Part shown: positions 52,403 through 63,491 of the stretch, one piece after another
Layout: each line of letters begins with the position of its first letter
How positions within the stretch are numbered: position 1 is the stretch's first letter
Assembly: GCA_903897605.1 (NCBI GenBank)
Contig: CAIUCH010000057.1
Coordinates: 1 to 64,000, forward strand
Source: an uncultured Alphaproteobacteria bacterium
GTDB taxonomy: Bacteria > Pseudomonadota > Alphaproteobacteria > Micropepsales > Micropepsaceae
DNA length: 64,000 bases
Direction of reading: 5' to 3'
Program-made: the position numbers and the translations under genes
The notes under the pieces: model-generated
Told to the model about the DNA's origin: nothing
The model's input: the letters and a program-made list of their open reading frames with translations, nothing else
Databases searched by the model: none

Positions 52403-53304
52403 CGGCGTATCTCCCCCAATTCAGCCAGCATGGTGGCGAGTGATGTCTGCCAGGATGGCGGGCTGATCCCGAATGTCGCGCGGATCTTGTCGGTGTTAAG
52501 CCGCGAATTCGCCGGCCGGCGTGCCGGCGTCGGATAATCGGCTGACGGAATTGGCACAATCCTCGCCCGCATTCTTGCCGGACCCGCTTGCCGGAAGATC
52601 TCTTCGGCGAAGCGCCGCCAGGTGGTTTCTCCGCTGCCCGCAAAATGATAGGTGCCGAAGACGCGCGCGTCCCTGACGACCGCAATTTGCCGTGCGATTT
52701 CGAGAATCGCGCCCGCAAGATCCCGGGCAGAGGTTGGCGAGCCCCACTGATCGTCGACCACGCGGATTTCGTCGCGCTCCGCGCCCAGCCGCAGCATGGT
52801 CTTCACGAAATTCTGTCCCGATGCGCCGAACAGCCATGAGGTACGCAGAATGACATGTGCCGCAAGATGCGTCCGGATCATTTCTTCGCCGGCCAATTTC
52901 GTTTGGCCATAAACATTGATGGGATTGGTGCCATCGCTTTCCACATAGGGGCCGGCCTTGCTGCCGTCATAGACATAATCCGTCGATACATGGATGAGCG
53001 GCACCTGCCGCGCCTGGCAAGCCCTGGCAAGTCGTTCCACTGTTTCGGCATTGATGCGCCAGGCCAGCGCCTGTTCGCTCTCGGCCCGATCGACGGCGGT
53101 ATAGGCCACCGCATTGATCACCGCGTCCAGCGCCGGAGCTCCAAGGACGGCAGCTTCGATCTCGTTCGGATTGGCAAAGTCGGCTTCAGCCCGGCTCAAT
53201 ATCGTCAGATGGATGTCATTTTCATTGGCGCTGGCTCGCAGCAATTCTTGCCCAAGCTGGCCGCTGGCGCCGAATTGGAGAAGGGCGAGAGGTGTGGTGG
53301 TCAT
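52399..53304 (-). CDS. rfbD: dTDP-4-dehydrorhamnose reductase
   Basis: [46 protein letters not shown]. Confidence 0.95.
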   Translation of the reverse strand: MTTTPLALLQFGASGQLGQELLRASANENDIHLTILSRAEADFANPNEIEAAVLGAPALDAVINAVAYTAVDRAESEQALAWRINAETVERLARACQARQVPLIHVSTDYVYDGSKAGPYVESDGTNPINVYGQTKLAGEEMIRTHLAAHVILRTSWLFGASGQNFVKTMLRLGAERDEIRVVDDQWGSPTSARDLAGAILEIARQIAVVRDARVFGTYHFAGSGETTWRRFAEEIFRQAGPARMRARIVPIPSADYPTPARRPANSRLNTDKIRATFGISPPSWQTSLATMLAELGEIRR

Positions 53305-53873
53305 GCCCGCGCCGCGTCGAATACGAACGGCGTGTCCAGGAGGCTCAGCGGAGCGAGGCTGGCATCCTTGGCGGCGATCTGGGCACCAGCGAAGTCCGGC
53401 CAAGCGATGGCCAGCGCGGGATCGTTCCACACCACGCCGCCTTCGCAATCGGGGGCCCAGAAATCCGTGACTTTGTAGATCACTTCGGTGTCGGGTTCCA
53501 AAGTGCAGAAGCCATGCGCAAATCCACCGGGAACATACAACTGTTTGCCATCACTGGCGCCAAGCTCGACGGCGATATGTTGGCCATAGCTGGGCGAGCC
53601 GCGCCGAATGTCCAGCACGACATCCAGAATCCTTCCTCGGACCACACGGACAAGCTTTTCCTGTTCATGCGGCTGGCGCTGAAAATGCAATCCGCGAACC
53701 GTGCCTTTGTCGCGGGAGAGGGAGTGATTGTCCTGCACGAAATTCGAACGGATCCCCGCTGCCGCAAAAGCGCGGGCATTATAGGTTTCGGAAAAAAAAC
53801 CGCGCGCATCCTCGAACCGCTTGATGGCAACAAGCAGCGGGCCCGCGATCCGGAAAGTTTCCGCCATGGCCAT
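53301..53873 (-). CDS. rfbC: dTDP-4-dehydrorhamnose 3,5-epimerase
   Basis: FEDARGFFSETYNARAFAAAGIRSNFVQDNHSLSRDKGTVRGLHFQ. Confidence 0.95.
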   Translation of the reverse strand: MAMAETFRIAGPLLVAIKRFEDARGFFSETYNARAFAAAGIRSNFVQDNHSLSRDKGTVRGLHFQRQPHEQEKLVRVVRGRILDVVLDIRRGSPSYGQHIAVELGASDGKQLYVPGGFAHGFCTLEPDTEVIYKVTDFWAPDCEGGVVWNDPALAIAWPDFAGAQIAAKDASLAPLSLLDTPFVFDAARA

Positions 53874-53875
53874 GG

Positions 53876-54955
53876 TCAGCGAATATTCCTGTCGGGCGTC
53901 TTTCCCGCCAGGCCCAGGCGGCCGCCGGAGGTGCCGCGCTCCTGGATGGGTTGCCACCACCAGCGGTTTTCGAGGTACCAGGTCACGGTACGGCGCACGC
54001 CTTCCTCGATCGTCATGTGAGGTTGCCAACCAAGTTCGCGTTCGAGCTTGGAGGCATCGATCGCATAGCGAAGATCGTGACCGGGCCTGTCGGCGACGAA
54101 TGCGATGAGTTTTTCGTGGCTGCAATGGGGGCTGTCGGGCAAGGCTTCATCGAGCGCGCCGCACAGCAGCCGCACCAGATCGATGTTCCGCAATTCGCTG
54201 CGTCCTCCCACGTTGTAAGTCTCTCCCACCCGGCCCTGTTCCAATATTCGAACCAGGGCGCGAACATGGTCCTCGACAAACAACCAGTCGCGGACGTTTG
54301 TCCCGTTGCCGTAAACCGGGATCGGCCGGCCATCCAGCGCCGCCAAGATCACCACCGGAATGAGCTTCTCGGGAAACTGGTACGGTCCGTAATTGTTCGA
54401 GCAATTGCTAGTGACGACCGGCAGTCCATAGGTGTGATGCCAGGCGCGCACCAGCATGTCCGATGACGCCTTGCTGGCGGAGTAGGGGGAATTGGGCGCG
54501 TAGGGCGAGGATTCGGTGAACAAATTTACGTCATCCAGCGAGCCGAATACTTCATCGGTCGAAACATGATGGAAGCGAAAGCACGCTCGGCGCTCGGCGG
54601 GCAAACCTTGATAATAGCCGCGCGCCGCTTCCAGCAGCACATAAGTTCCCACAATGTTGGTCTGGATAAAGGCTGCGGGCCCATCGATCGATCGATCGAC
54701 ATGCGATTCCGCCGCCAGATGCATGACGGCATCCGGCTGATATTCCGTGAAAATCCGATCCAACTTTGACCGGTCAGCGATATCGGCCTGCCGGAAAACG
54801 TAGTGGTCACTGGGCAAACTCTCGTCCAGGCTCCGAAGATCCGAGGCATAAGTCAGCTTGTCGAGATTGACGATGTGATGCGCGGTATGGCGCAGACAAT
54901 GGCGAATAAGACAGGACCCGATAAAACCCGCTCCGCCGGTCACCAATATGCGCAT
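53876..54955 (-). CDS. rfbB: dTDP-glucose 4,6-dehydratase
   Basis: [47 protein letters not shown]. Confidence 0.96.
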   Translation of the reverse strand: MRILVTGGAGFIGSCLIRHCLRHTAHHIVNLDKLTYASDLRSLDESLPSDHYVFRQADIADRSKLDRIFTEYQPDAVMHLAAESHVDRSIDGPAAFIQTNIVGTYVLLEAARGYYQGLPAERRACFRFHHVSTDEVFGSLDDVNLFTESSPYAPNSPYSASKASSDMLVRAWHHTYGLPVVTSNCSNNYGPYQFPEKLIPVVILAALDGRPIPVYGNGTNVRDWLFVEDHVRALVRILEQGRVGETYNVGGRSELRNIDLVRLLCGALDEALPDSPHCSHEKLIAFVADRPGHDLRYAIDASKLERELGWQPHMTIEEGVRRTVTWYLENRWWWQPIQERGTSGGRLGLAGKTPDRNIR

Positions 54956-55225
54956 CTCAGACCCGGTTGGTTGGTCGCCATAGGCTTTGTTGGGCAAACA
55001 ATTGCCCGCCATCAATAGGGCATATTTGAAGGCAGGCACAGCACTGCCGCGCGTCTCGCAAAATCAACCAAAAAGGAGGCGGTTGGCGGGTATTTGGCAC
55101 CTGATGGGCAATATCGAATGCCTTTGACGATGCCATCCCATTCGGCTTGCGACACCGCCAGCACCAAGCGCAGCGATTTCAGCTCAGCCGGCTACAAAAG
55201 ATCTTGCGCGGAGACTGACGGGGGA

Positions 55226-55450
55226 ATGCTGATCTCGTTTCTGGCAGGACTTCTATATGCCCGGCTGGCGCCGGCTGGCTGGGCGGGCGCCTGTATCGGC
55301 GGTGCCATCGCAGGCGGCGCCTGCGCGGTGATCGCGATCGCGGTATCGGTTTCGCTGAAGGATGTCCCGCCCCAGATTCTTCTGCTCGGCACCATGGCCT
55401 CGGCGGTTACGGGCGTGGCTGGCGGCGCGATCGCCCGGTTGATGGCATGA
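55226..55450 (+). CDS. small hypothetical membrane protein
   Basis: MLISFLAGLLYARLAPAGWAGACIGGAIAGGACAVIAIAVSVSLKD...; longer in-frame start at 55094 possible. Confidence 0.5.
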   Translation: MLISFLAGLLYARLAPAGWAGACIGGAIAGGACAVIAIAVSVSLKDVPPQILLLGTMASAVTGVAGGAIARLMA

Positions 55451-55589
55451 TGCGTCGGGATCGCTCAATTCCCTGACGGCATTCGGGATATTTTCCTGTC
55501 TGGTTTGTCACCAGCGCCGCATACCGCGCATCTCAGCCTGCGCCTTCGCGGCAGTTGCCGCCGGGTCCGGGATGCCATAATGAGCGTAT

Positions 55590-58500
55590 ATGCTCCTGTC
55601 TCGCTTCTTCATCGACCGTCCGGTCTTCGCCTGGGTCATCGCCATCGTCATCATGCTGGCGGGCGCGATTTCCGCGTTCTCCTTGCCGGTGGCGCAGTAC
55701 CCCACCATCGCGCCGCCCGCCGTATCGGTGAGCGCGATCTATCCCGGCGCCGATGCCGCCACTTTGCAGAATTCCGTCACCCAAGTGATCGAGCAGCAGC
55801 TCACGGGACTGGATAACCTTCTTTACTTCGCGTCCACCTCCAATGCCGATGGCACGGTCTCGATCGTCGCCACCTTCGCGCCGGGCACCGATCCCGACAT
55901 CGCCCAGGTGCAAGTCCAGAACAAGGTGCAGCAGGCGGTGGCGCAATTGCCGACCCAGGTGCAGCAGCTAGGCGTCACAGTGGCGAAGTCGCAGGCGAAC
56001 TTCCTGCTGCTGGTCGCCATGTACGACCAGTCCGATCGCACCAGCAGCCGCGATGTGGCCGACTTCATCATTTCCAAGATGCAGGATACCTTGCTGCGCG
56101 TGCCTGGCGTCGGCACCGCCATTGTGTTCGGGTCGCCTTATGCAATGCGCATCTGGCTCGACCCCTACAAGCTGCACAATTATTCGCTGGAGCCGTCGGA
56201 TGTGCGCAGCGCCATCCAGGCCCAGAATGTTCAGGTCTCCGCCGGTTCGATCGGTGGACAGCCCGCGGTTCCCGGTCAGGCGCTGAACGCCACCGTCACG
56301 GCCCAGTCGCAACTTCAAACGGCGGCGCAATTTCGCAAAATCATCGTCAAGACCGCGCTGGACGGCGCGGTGGTGCATCTGTCGGACGTGGCGCGGGTCG
56401 AGCTTGGCACCGACAATTATGGCATCACCGGCCAGATGAATGGCCACCCTGCCGCGGGTATCGCCATTACGCCCGCGCCCGGCACCAATGCGCTCAAGCT
56501 GGTGGACGCGATCAAGGGCCGGGCCCGCTCGTTGGAAGCCACTTTTCCGCCGAGCTACAAGCTTGTCTTTCCGGTCGACAACACCGAATTCATCCGGCTT
56601 TCCATCCGCGACGTGGCCAAGACCCTGGCGGAAGCGATCCTGCTGGTGATCCTGGTGATGTATATCTTCCTGCAGAATTGGCGCACCACATTGGTGCCCG
56701 CGGTTGCGGTGCCGGTGGTGCTGCTGGGCACCTTCGGGGTGCTGTCGGCGGTGGGCTATTCCATCAACACATTAACGCTCTTTGCCTTGGTGCTGGTGAT
56801 CGGCCTTCTGGTCGATGACGCTATCGTGGTGGTGGAGAATGTCGAACGCATCATGCGCGAAGAGGGCCTCAGCCCGCGCGACGCGACCTTGCGCTCGATG
56901 AAGGAAATCACGGGAGCGCTGATCGGCATCGGCTTGGTGCTGACGGCGGTGTTCCTGCCGATGGCATTCTTCGGCGGTTCGACCGGCGTGATCTATCGCC
57001 AATTTTCCGTCACCATCGTCTCGGCCATGTCGCTCTCGATCATGTGCGCCCTGGTCCTGACGCCGGCGCTGTGCGCCACCTTGCTGAAACCCGTCGAGGA
57101 TGGCCGCCACCAGCATGCCGGCGGGCTTTTGGGCCGCTTCTTCACCTGGTTCAATGCCAGCTTCGATGAGACCCGCGACTGGTATCATCGCAATCTGCAG
57201 CGGCTGCTAAACCGCACCAAAACGGTCATGATCGTCTATGCCGCGGTCCTGGTGGTACTGGGATGGCTTTTTGTCTATCTGCCCACCGGCTTTCTGCCGG
57301 ACGAGGACCAGGGCGTTCTCATCAACCTGCTGAACCTGCCATCCGGATCCACCCAGCAAAGCACTTTGCGCGTGGCCCAGAAGGTCGCCGACCATTATCT
57401 GAAGGACGAAGCCAAGAATGTGGACTTCGCTTTCGCCATCGCCGGATTCAGCTTTCTCGGCGTGGGGCAGAATACCGGCATCGCCTTCGTCAAGCTGAAG
57501 GACTGGAGCGTTCGTCCCGGCGAGCAAAACGCCTCGCCCGCCATGGCCCGCCGCGCCATTCAGTTGTTCCGCCGTACCATCAACGAGGCGCAAGTGTTCC
57601 CTCTGGTGCCGCCTGCCGTGCGCGAGTTGGGCGTCTCCACCGGGTTCGATCTGGAAATGGAAGACCGGGGCAATATCGGCCATGCCGGCTTGATCCAGGC
57701 CCGCAATATGCTGCTGCGCCTGGCAGCGCGCGATCCGCTGCTCCAATCGGTGCGGCCGGCCAGCTTGGATGATGCCCAGCAGCTGCATGTCGATGTCGAT
57801 CAGGGCAAGGCCAATGCGCTGGGTGTGGCGACCTCGGATATCAATACCACCCTGTCGGCGGCATGGGGCGGAACCTTCGTCAACAATTTCATCGACCGCG
57901 ATCGCGTCAAGCGCGTCTATATCCAGGGTGACGCGTCCTATCGCATGGCGCCGGAAGACCTGGATCGCTGGTATGTGCGCGGCGCAAGCGGCAGCATGGC
58001 GCCTTTCTCATCCTTCGCGCATGCCAGTTGGACCCTGGGGCCTGCGTCCTTGACGCGTTATAACGGATTGCCGTCGATCGAAATTCAGGGCCAGGGCGCT
58101 CCCGGCATCAGTTCCGGCACCGCATTGGCGGAGATGGACAAGCTGATCAAGCAATTGCCACCCGGCATGGGCTATGAACTGACGGGCCTGTCGTTCCAGG
58201 AGCAGCAATCCGGCGCCCAGGCGCCCGCGCTCTATGCGCTCTCCATACTCATCATCTATCTCTGCCTGTCGGCGCTGTATGAAAGCTGGGCGATTCCGCT
58301 TTCGGTGCTGCTGGTCATTCCCTTGGGCGTGATCGGTGCGGTGGCGGCGGCCAGCGCCCGTGGGCTCTTCAACGACATTTATTTCCAGGTCGGCTTGCTC
58401 GCCACCATCGGCCTCTCGGCCAAGAACGCCATTCTGATCGTGGAGTTCGCGGTCGAGGCCGAGGGACGGGGCCTCAGCGCCCGTGATGCCGCGCTGGAAG

Positions 58501-58715
58501 CGGCGCGGCTTCGCCTGCGTCCGATCTTGATGACTTCGATCGCATTCATCGCCGGCGTCTTTCCACTGGCGGTGGCCACCGGCGCGGGCGCGCACAGCCA
58601 GAATGACATCGGCACCGGCGTGATCGGCGGCATGCTGACCGCGACGGTGCTGGCGATCTTCTTCGTGCCGGTCTTTTTCCAGCTCATCAACCGGGGCCTG
58701 CAGCATCACGAATAG
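55590..58715 (+). CDS. RND-family (AcrB/HAE1-type) efflux permease
   Basis: FFIDRPVFAWVIAIVIMLAGAISAFSLPVAQYPTIAPPAVSVSAIYPGADAATLQNSVTQVIEQQLTGLDNLLYFAS; 1041 aa. Confidence 0.96.
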   Translation: MLLSRFFIDRPVFAWVIAIVIMLAGAISAFSLPVAQYPTIAPPAVSVSAIYPGADAATLQNSVTQVIEQQLTGLDNLLYFASTSNADGTVSIVATFAPGTDPDIAQVQVQNKVQQAVAQLPTQVQQLGVTVAKSQANFLLLVAMYDQSDRTSSRDVADFIISKMQDTLLRVPGVGTAIVFGSPYAMRIWLDPYKLHNYSLEPSDVRSAIQAQNVQVSAGSIGGQPAVPGQALNATVTAQSQLQTAAQFRKIIVKTALDGAVVHLSDVARVELGTDNYGITGQMNGHPAAGIAITPAPGTNALKLVDAIKGRARSLEATFPPSYKLVFPVDNTEFIRLSIRDVAKTLAEAILLVILVMYIFLQNWRTTLVPAVAVPVVLLGTFGVLSAVGYSINTLTLFALVLVIGLLVDDAIVVVENVERIMREEGLSPRDATLRSMKEITGALIGIGLVLTAVFLPMAFFGGSTGVIYRQFSVTIVSAMSLSIMCALVLTPALCATLLKPVEDGRHQHAGGLLGRFFTWFNASFDETRDWYHRNLQRLLNRTKTVMIVYAAVLVVLGWLFVYLPTGFLPDEDQGVLINLLNLPSGSTQQSTLRVAQKVADHYLKDEAKNVDFAFAIAGFSFLGVGQNTGIAFVKLKDWSVRPGEQNASPAMARRAIQLFRRTINEAQVFPLVPPAVRELGVSTGFDLEMEDRGNIGHAGLIQARNMLLRLAARDPLLQSVRPASLDDAQQLHVDVDQGKANALGVATSDINTTLSAAWGGTFVNNFIDRDRVKRVYIQGDASYRMAPEDLDRWYVRGASGSMAPFSSFAHASWTLGPASLTRYNGLPSIEIQGQGAPGISSGTALAEMDKLIKQLPPGMGYELTGLSFQEQQSGAQAPALYALSILIIYLCLSALYESWAIPLSVLLVIPLGVIGAVAAASARGLFNDIYFQVGLLATIGLSAKNAILIVEFAVEAEGRGLSARDAALEAARLRLRPILMTSIAFIAGVFPLAVATGAGAHSQNDIGTGVIGGMLTATVLAIFFVPVFFQLINRGLQHHE

Positions 58716-58895
58716 ACCCGGGGAGCCGCTCCCAGACCATGTGCTAAGTGGTTCAAATCATGATGTTTTGCCTTGGGTCTGGGCGGTCTGCTGCCGGTTA
58801 TTTTACAGCGACATCACGTACATTGCCCGGCATAGCGATAATCGCTAATCCTTTACGCACCGGCGGCCGAACACGCCGGATCAGGGAAGGACCAC

Positions 58896-60158
58896 ATGAA
58901 AAGTTTTGCCGCCATTCTGCTTCTGAGCATCGCCGTGACGCCTGCGCTGGCGGATGAATCCGGACTGACATTGCCATCCGGGTTTCACGCCACCATTGTC
59001 GCCGACGGGCTGGGCGCGGGCGCCCGCCATGTCGCCGTGCGCAGCAATGGCGATATCTATGTCTCCACCCGCCGCGATCGCCAACAGGCTTCCCCGGTCG
59101 GTGTCATCGCTCTGAAGCTCGATCGCGATCACAAAGTGGTCGAGACCCAGCATTTCGGCAATGTCGATGGCGGCACCGGCATGCGTCTCTATAACGGCGC
59201 GCTCTATGTCGCCTCGCAGACCACGCTTTACCGTTACAAGTTCAAGGGCAACGAACTGGTGCCCAGCGCGCCGCCGGACGTGATGGTGGACGGCATGCCT
59301 TCCACCGGCCACACCAATATCGGCATCGCTTTCGATGGCAAGGGCGGCCTGTATCTCTCGGTGGCGGGCGAGGGCAATATCTGCACCGATCCCAATACGC
59401 CCAACGGGCAGCGGCCGGTCGGCCTCAAGCCCTGTCCGTCACTGACGGGCCGTGCAGGCGTCTGGCGCTTTGACGTCAACAAGACCTATCAGAAATTCCC
59501 CGCCGATGGCGTGCAGATCGCCACTGGCGTGCGCGACATGTTCGCGGTGGACTGGTCCAAAGAGTTGAACGGCTTTTACGGCGTGATGCAGGACCGCAAT
59601 GGCACCTCGCGTACCTTCGCCGATACGATCACCGGCGACGCAGATGCCGACGCGATTGCCGAAGAGATGCACCGGGTCGAAAAGGGCGCCGATCTGGGCT
59701 GGCCTTACACGTATTATGACCGCGACCTGAAGCTTCGGGTCACGTCACCGGAATATGGCGGCGATGGCAAGACGCCGGCGCCGGGCAATTACTCGACCCC
59801 GGTGGTGGCGTTTCCGGCCCATTCCTCGCCGGTGGATCTGAAGTTCTATGACGGCCGTCAATTTCCCAAAGCGTATCGCGGTGGCGTCTTTGTCGTGTTC
59901 CAGGGAGGCTCGGGTCCCCAGGTGGCGAAGGGCCGCAATGGCTACAACCTTACCTTTGTGCCCTTCGACAAGTCCGGCAAACCGGGCGTGGCGCAGGTCT
60001 TCGCCACCAACTTCGCCGGGCCCGCGGCGGAGAACCGGAACACCGGCAAAGCCGCCTATCGTCCCAGCGGCGTGACGATCGCGCCGGATGGCTCGCTTTA
60101 TGTGGTGGACACGCTGAAGGGCCGGCTCTGGCACATCTCTTACGACGGCAAGAGCTGA
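58896..60158 (+). CDS. secreted PQQ-dependent sugar dehydrogenase-like (sorbosone dehydrogenase-type) protein
   Basis: Signal peptide, LTLPSGFHATIVADGLGAGARHVAVRSNGDIYVSTR, beta-propeller-like repeats. Confidence 0.8.
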   Translation: MKSFAAILLLSIAVTPALADESGLTLPSGFHATIVADGLGAGARHVAVRSNGDIYVSTRRDRQQASPVGVIALKLDRDHKVVETQHFGNVDGGTGMRLYNGALYVASQTTLYRYKFKGNELVPSAPPDVMVDGMPSTGHTNIGIAFDGKGGLYLSVAGEGNICTDPNTPNGQRPVGLKPCPSLTGRAGVWRFDVNKTYQKFPADGVQIATGVRDMFAVDWSKELNGFYGVMQDRNGTSRTFADTITGDADADAIAEEMHRVEKGADLGWPYTYYDRDLKLRVTSPEYGGDGKTPAPGNYSTPVVAFPAHSSPVDLKFYDGRQFPKAYRGGVFVVFQGGSGPQVAKGRNGYNLTFVPFDKSGKPGVAQVFATNFAGPAAENRNTGKAAYRPSGVTIAPDGSLYVVDTLKGRLWHISYDGKS

Positions 60159-60306
60159 GCGGTATTTTCCGTCAGATGACGCGGGCCGGACGTTCCGCTT
60201 CCGGCCCGTTCCTTCGCCTGTCAAGCGTCATTTTGGTCAGATTCGGGCTCACCAAGTGGCGTGTGTTTGGCTAATCTGTGGTTGCAGATCTGCCACGGAA
60301 TCCCCG

Positions 60307-62346
60307 ATGAAACCGCGCCTTCTGATTTCGGTCCTGGCCATCGTCGCAGTATCCGTCACGGCAAAAGCCGATATGCCGCGCGGTGTCGATCTGACCGCGA
60401 TGGACAAGGCAATCGCGCCCGGCGATGATTTCTACAATTACGCCAATGGCGGCTGGCTCAAGCGCACCAAAATTCCGGCGGATCAGGCGCGCTGGGGATC
60501 CTTCAACATTCTCAACCAGGAAGCCCAGAAGCGGACTCGCGCTTTGCTTGAGAATGCACAGAAGACAAGCGTGCCGGGATCTGACGGGCGCAAGGCCGCC
60601 GATTTCTATGCCGCCTTCATGGATGAGAAAGGCATCGCAGCCCATGGGACGAAGCTGTTGAAACCCCAGCTTGGTACCATCGCCGTCATTGCCAACAAAG
60701 CGGACCTTTCACGCCACATCGGGGCGGTGCTGCGCGCCGATGTTGATCCGCTCAACAACACCAATTTCCAGACCGAAAATCTGTTCGGCATCTGGGTGGC
60801 GCCCGGCTTCGCCGATAGCGAACATTATGCGGCTTATCTGCTGCAGGGCGGCCTCGGCATCCCCAGCCGGGATTATTATCTGGGAGCCGGCGCCAAGATG
60901 AAAGCGGTCCGGGCGGCCTACAAGACCTATATCGCCACTGCACTCAAACTCGCGGGATTCGCGGACGGGGACAGAAAAGCGACGGCAATAATCGATCTGG
61001 AAACACAGATCGCTAAAGCCCAGGAAAGCATTGTTGACAGCCAGGATGTGGTAAAGGCCAACAATGTCTGGGCGCGAGCCGACTTCGCTAGGAAAGCACC
61101 CGGCATTGATTGGGACCAGTTCTTCCAGAGAGCTGGCCTTGATTCCGTGCCCAGCTTCATCGTCTGGCAGCCTTCCGCCATCGCGGGCCTTTCCCGGCTG
61201 GTCGCTGATGTTTCACTCGACACTTGGAAATCCTGGCTGGCTTTCCACCGCATCAATCATTTCGCGCCGGAACTCCCCAAGGCATTTGTCGATGCGCGTT
61301 TCGCGTTTTACGGCAAGGCATTGTCGGGCACGCCGCAACAGCAGGATCGCTGGAAGCGCGCTGTGATTGCCACCAACGACGCGCTGGGCGATGCGGTTGG
61401 CAGGCTTTATGCCGCCAAATATTTCCCGCCTGAATCCAAGGTCAAGGCGCAAGAGATGGTGAAGAACATCATCGCCGCGTGGGGCCGGCGGATCGATGCG
61501 TTGACCTGGATGACGCCGGCGACCAAGGCGAAAGCCAAGGAAAAATTATTCGGCCTTTATGTCGGGATCGGTTATCCGGAAAAATGGCGCGATTATTCTG
61601 ACCTCCCGGTGGAGATTGAGGATGCCCTGGGCAACCAGGCAGTGTCTGATCTGTTCGAGTATCAGTACAGCATCGATCGTATCGCAAAGCCGGTGGATCG
61701 GCGCGAATGGTCGATGACGCCGCAGACCGTCAATGCCGTGAACCTGCCGCTGCAGAATGCGTTGAATTTTCCGGCCGCCATCCTGGAGCGTCCTTTCTTC
61801 GACCCCCATGCCAATGATGCCTTCAATTATGGCGCCATCGGTTCGGTGATCGGCCACGAAATCAGCCACACATTCGATGATCAGGGCGCGGCTTTCGACG
61901 TCAAGGGCCGCCTGAACAATTGGTGGACCAAGGCGGATTTCGCACATTTCCAGCAATCCGGTCAGGCCTTGGTGGCACAATATAATCAATACAAGCCATT
62001 CCCCGATCTGGCGGTGAACGGGCAACAAACCCTGGGCGAAAATATCGCCGACAATGCGGGGATCGCCGCGTCGTACGATGCCTGGCGTGCCTCGCTGGGC
62101 GGCAAACCCGCGCCGATGGATCAAGGCCTTACCGGCGATCAGCAATTTTTTCTGGCCTTCGGGCAGGAATGGACGGCCAAGACGCGCGAGGCGGCGCAGC
62201 GCCAGCAGATCCTGGTGGATGTGCATGCGCCGGGTGAATTCCGCGCCCGGGAGGTGCGCAACATGGATAGCTGGTATTCGGCCTTCGACGTCAAGCCGGG
62301 GCAGAAGCTCTATCTCGCGCCGGACGCCCGCGTTCATGTCTGGTAG
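60307..62346 (+). CDS. M13 (neprilysin-type) metallopeptidase
   Basis: VIGHEISHTFDDQGAAFD zinc site, GENIADNAGIAASYDAW, C-term VRNMDSWYSAFDVKPGQKLYLAPDARVHVW. Confidence 0.95.
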   Translation: MKPRLLISVLAIVAVSVTAKADMPRGVDLTAMDKAIAPGDDFYNYANGGWLKRTKIPADQARWGSFNILNQEAQKRTRALLENAQKTSVPGSDGRKAADFYAAFMDEKGIAAHGTKLLKPQLGTIAVIANKADLSRHIGAVLRADVDPLNNTNFQTENLFGIWVAPGFADSEHYAAYLLQGGLGIPSRDYYLGAGAKMKAVRAAYKTYIATALKLAGFADGDRKATAIIDLETQIAKAQESIVDSQDVVKANNVWARADFARKAPGIDWDQFFQRAGLDSVPSFIVWQPSAIAGLSRLVADVSLDTWKSWLAFHRINHFAPELPKAFVDARFAFYGKALSGTPQQQDRWKRAVIATNDALGDAVGRLYAAKYFPPESKVKAQEMVKNIIAAWGRRIDALTWMTPATKAKAKEKLFGLYVGIGYPEKWRDYSDLPVEIEDALGNQAVSDLFEYQYSIDRIAKPVDRREWSMTPQTVNAVNLPLQNALNFPAAILERPFFDPHANDAFNYGAIGSVIGHEISHTFDDQGAAFDVKGRLNNWWTKADFAHFQQSGQALVAQYNQYKPFPDLAVNGQQTLGENIADNAGIAASYDAWRASLGGKPAPMDQGLTGDQQFFLAFGQEWTAKTREAAQRQQILVDVHAPGEFRAREVRNMDSWYSAFDVKPGQKLYLAPDARVHVW

Positions 62347-62356
62347 GCGAGGGGCG

Positions 62357-63127
62357 ATGCCGCGGCGGAATGGAATAGCACTCGAGGAAAAAGGCCACGG
62401 CACGCCCCTGGTGTTTCTGCACGGTCTTGGAATGGACCGGCGCATTTGGACGCCATTTATGGACGCGCTGGCCGGCGAATTTCGCTGCATAGCGGTGGAT
62501 CTTCCCGGCCATGGAAATTCCGCCGATCTCGCGGCCACCGGTGATTATGAATTTCAGGCGGTGGCGGAACGCATTCACCACGCCTTGCGGCAATCCGATA
62601 TCGCCGACCCTGTGATAATCGGCCATTCCATGGGCGCGGTGGTGGCCAGCTTCTACGCGGTCCGGTTTTCTGTTCGCGCCGTCGTCAATATCGATCAATT
62701 CCTGGACATAAGGGCAACGGCGGGACTCTTTCAGGGAATGACCGATGTCTTGCGCGGCCCGGATTTTCCGGATCTCTGGCGCCGCGTCCGCGCTTCGTTC
62801 GGGCTGGAGAAACTTCCGGTCGAGGCGCAACAGCTCGAGGAAAAAGTATCCAACCCGCGTCAGGCAATCGTGCTCTCCTATTGGGATGGACTTCTGACCA
62901 CCGCGCCAGCCCAGTATCAGGACTATATCGACGACCATATCCGCGCGATCCGCGCGCCTTACACAGCGTTCCATGGGGTGCTGCCGACCCCCGACTATAA
63001 AACCTGGCTAGGCCAACGCATTCCACAGGCCGAGTGTATCGAAATAGGCGTGCCCTGCCATTTTCCACATTTTGTCGCGCCGCAGACCTTGATCTCCACG
63101 CTTCGGGACGCCGGGCGGCAGGCTTAA
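62357..63127 (+). CDS. alpha/beta hydrolase
   Basis: LVFLHGLGMDRRIWTPFMDALAGEFRCIAVDLPGHGNS, IGHSMGAVVASFYAV. Confidence 0.88.
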   Translation: MPRRNGIALEEKGHGTPLVFLHGLGMDRRIWTPFMDALAGEFRCIAVDLPGHGNSADLAATGDYEFQAVAERIHHALRQSDIADPVIIGHSMGAVVASFYAVRFSVRAVVNIDQFLDIRATAGLFQGMTDVLRGPDFPDLWRRVRASFGLEKLPVEAQQLEEKVSNPRQAIVLSYWDGLLTTAPAQYQDYIDDHIRAIRAPYTAFHGVLPTPDYKTWLGQRIPQAECIEIGVPCHFPHFVAPQTLISTLRDAGRQA

Positions 63128-63491
63128 GTTTACGGCGACTACAGTCTGGTGGTGCGACGCAATCATACGCCAAGCAATGGGAGCGGTATCGCGCCAGGCG
63201 CTTCAACCGCAACAAGAAATGATCATTCGCGCTGTGCCGGTTGTAAATTTGACAACCATCCGCGTAATATCAGCAGGCTAATTGTCGGCATTGCAGTCGA
63301 GTCCGAATGCTCCTTATACTGACCAATTCCAAATTGCAGGACTTGGAAATTCTTTGGGAGCGCGGTCCTAAGTTTGTGCGTGGCGCCCGATACGACAGAC
63401 GGCAAATTTCAAATGCACAGGTTTTCAAGAGTGAGCAACGGGAAAATCGTTAGCCGAGCTGCCGATTGATCATACAAAATGGAGGGGTGCC

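Noticed and set aside
54690-54705. GATCGATCGATCGAT microrepeat
   Set aside because: Lies within rfbB coding sequence (DRSIDG) and is explained by codon usage.
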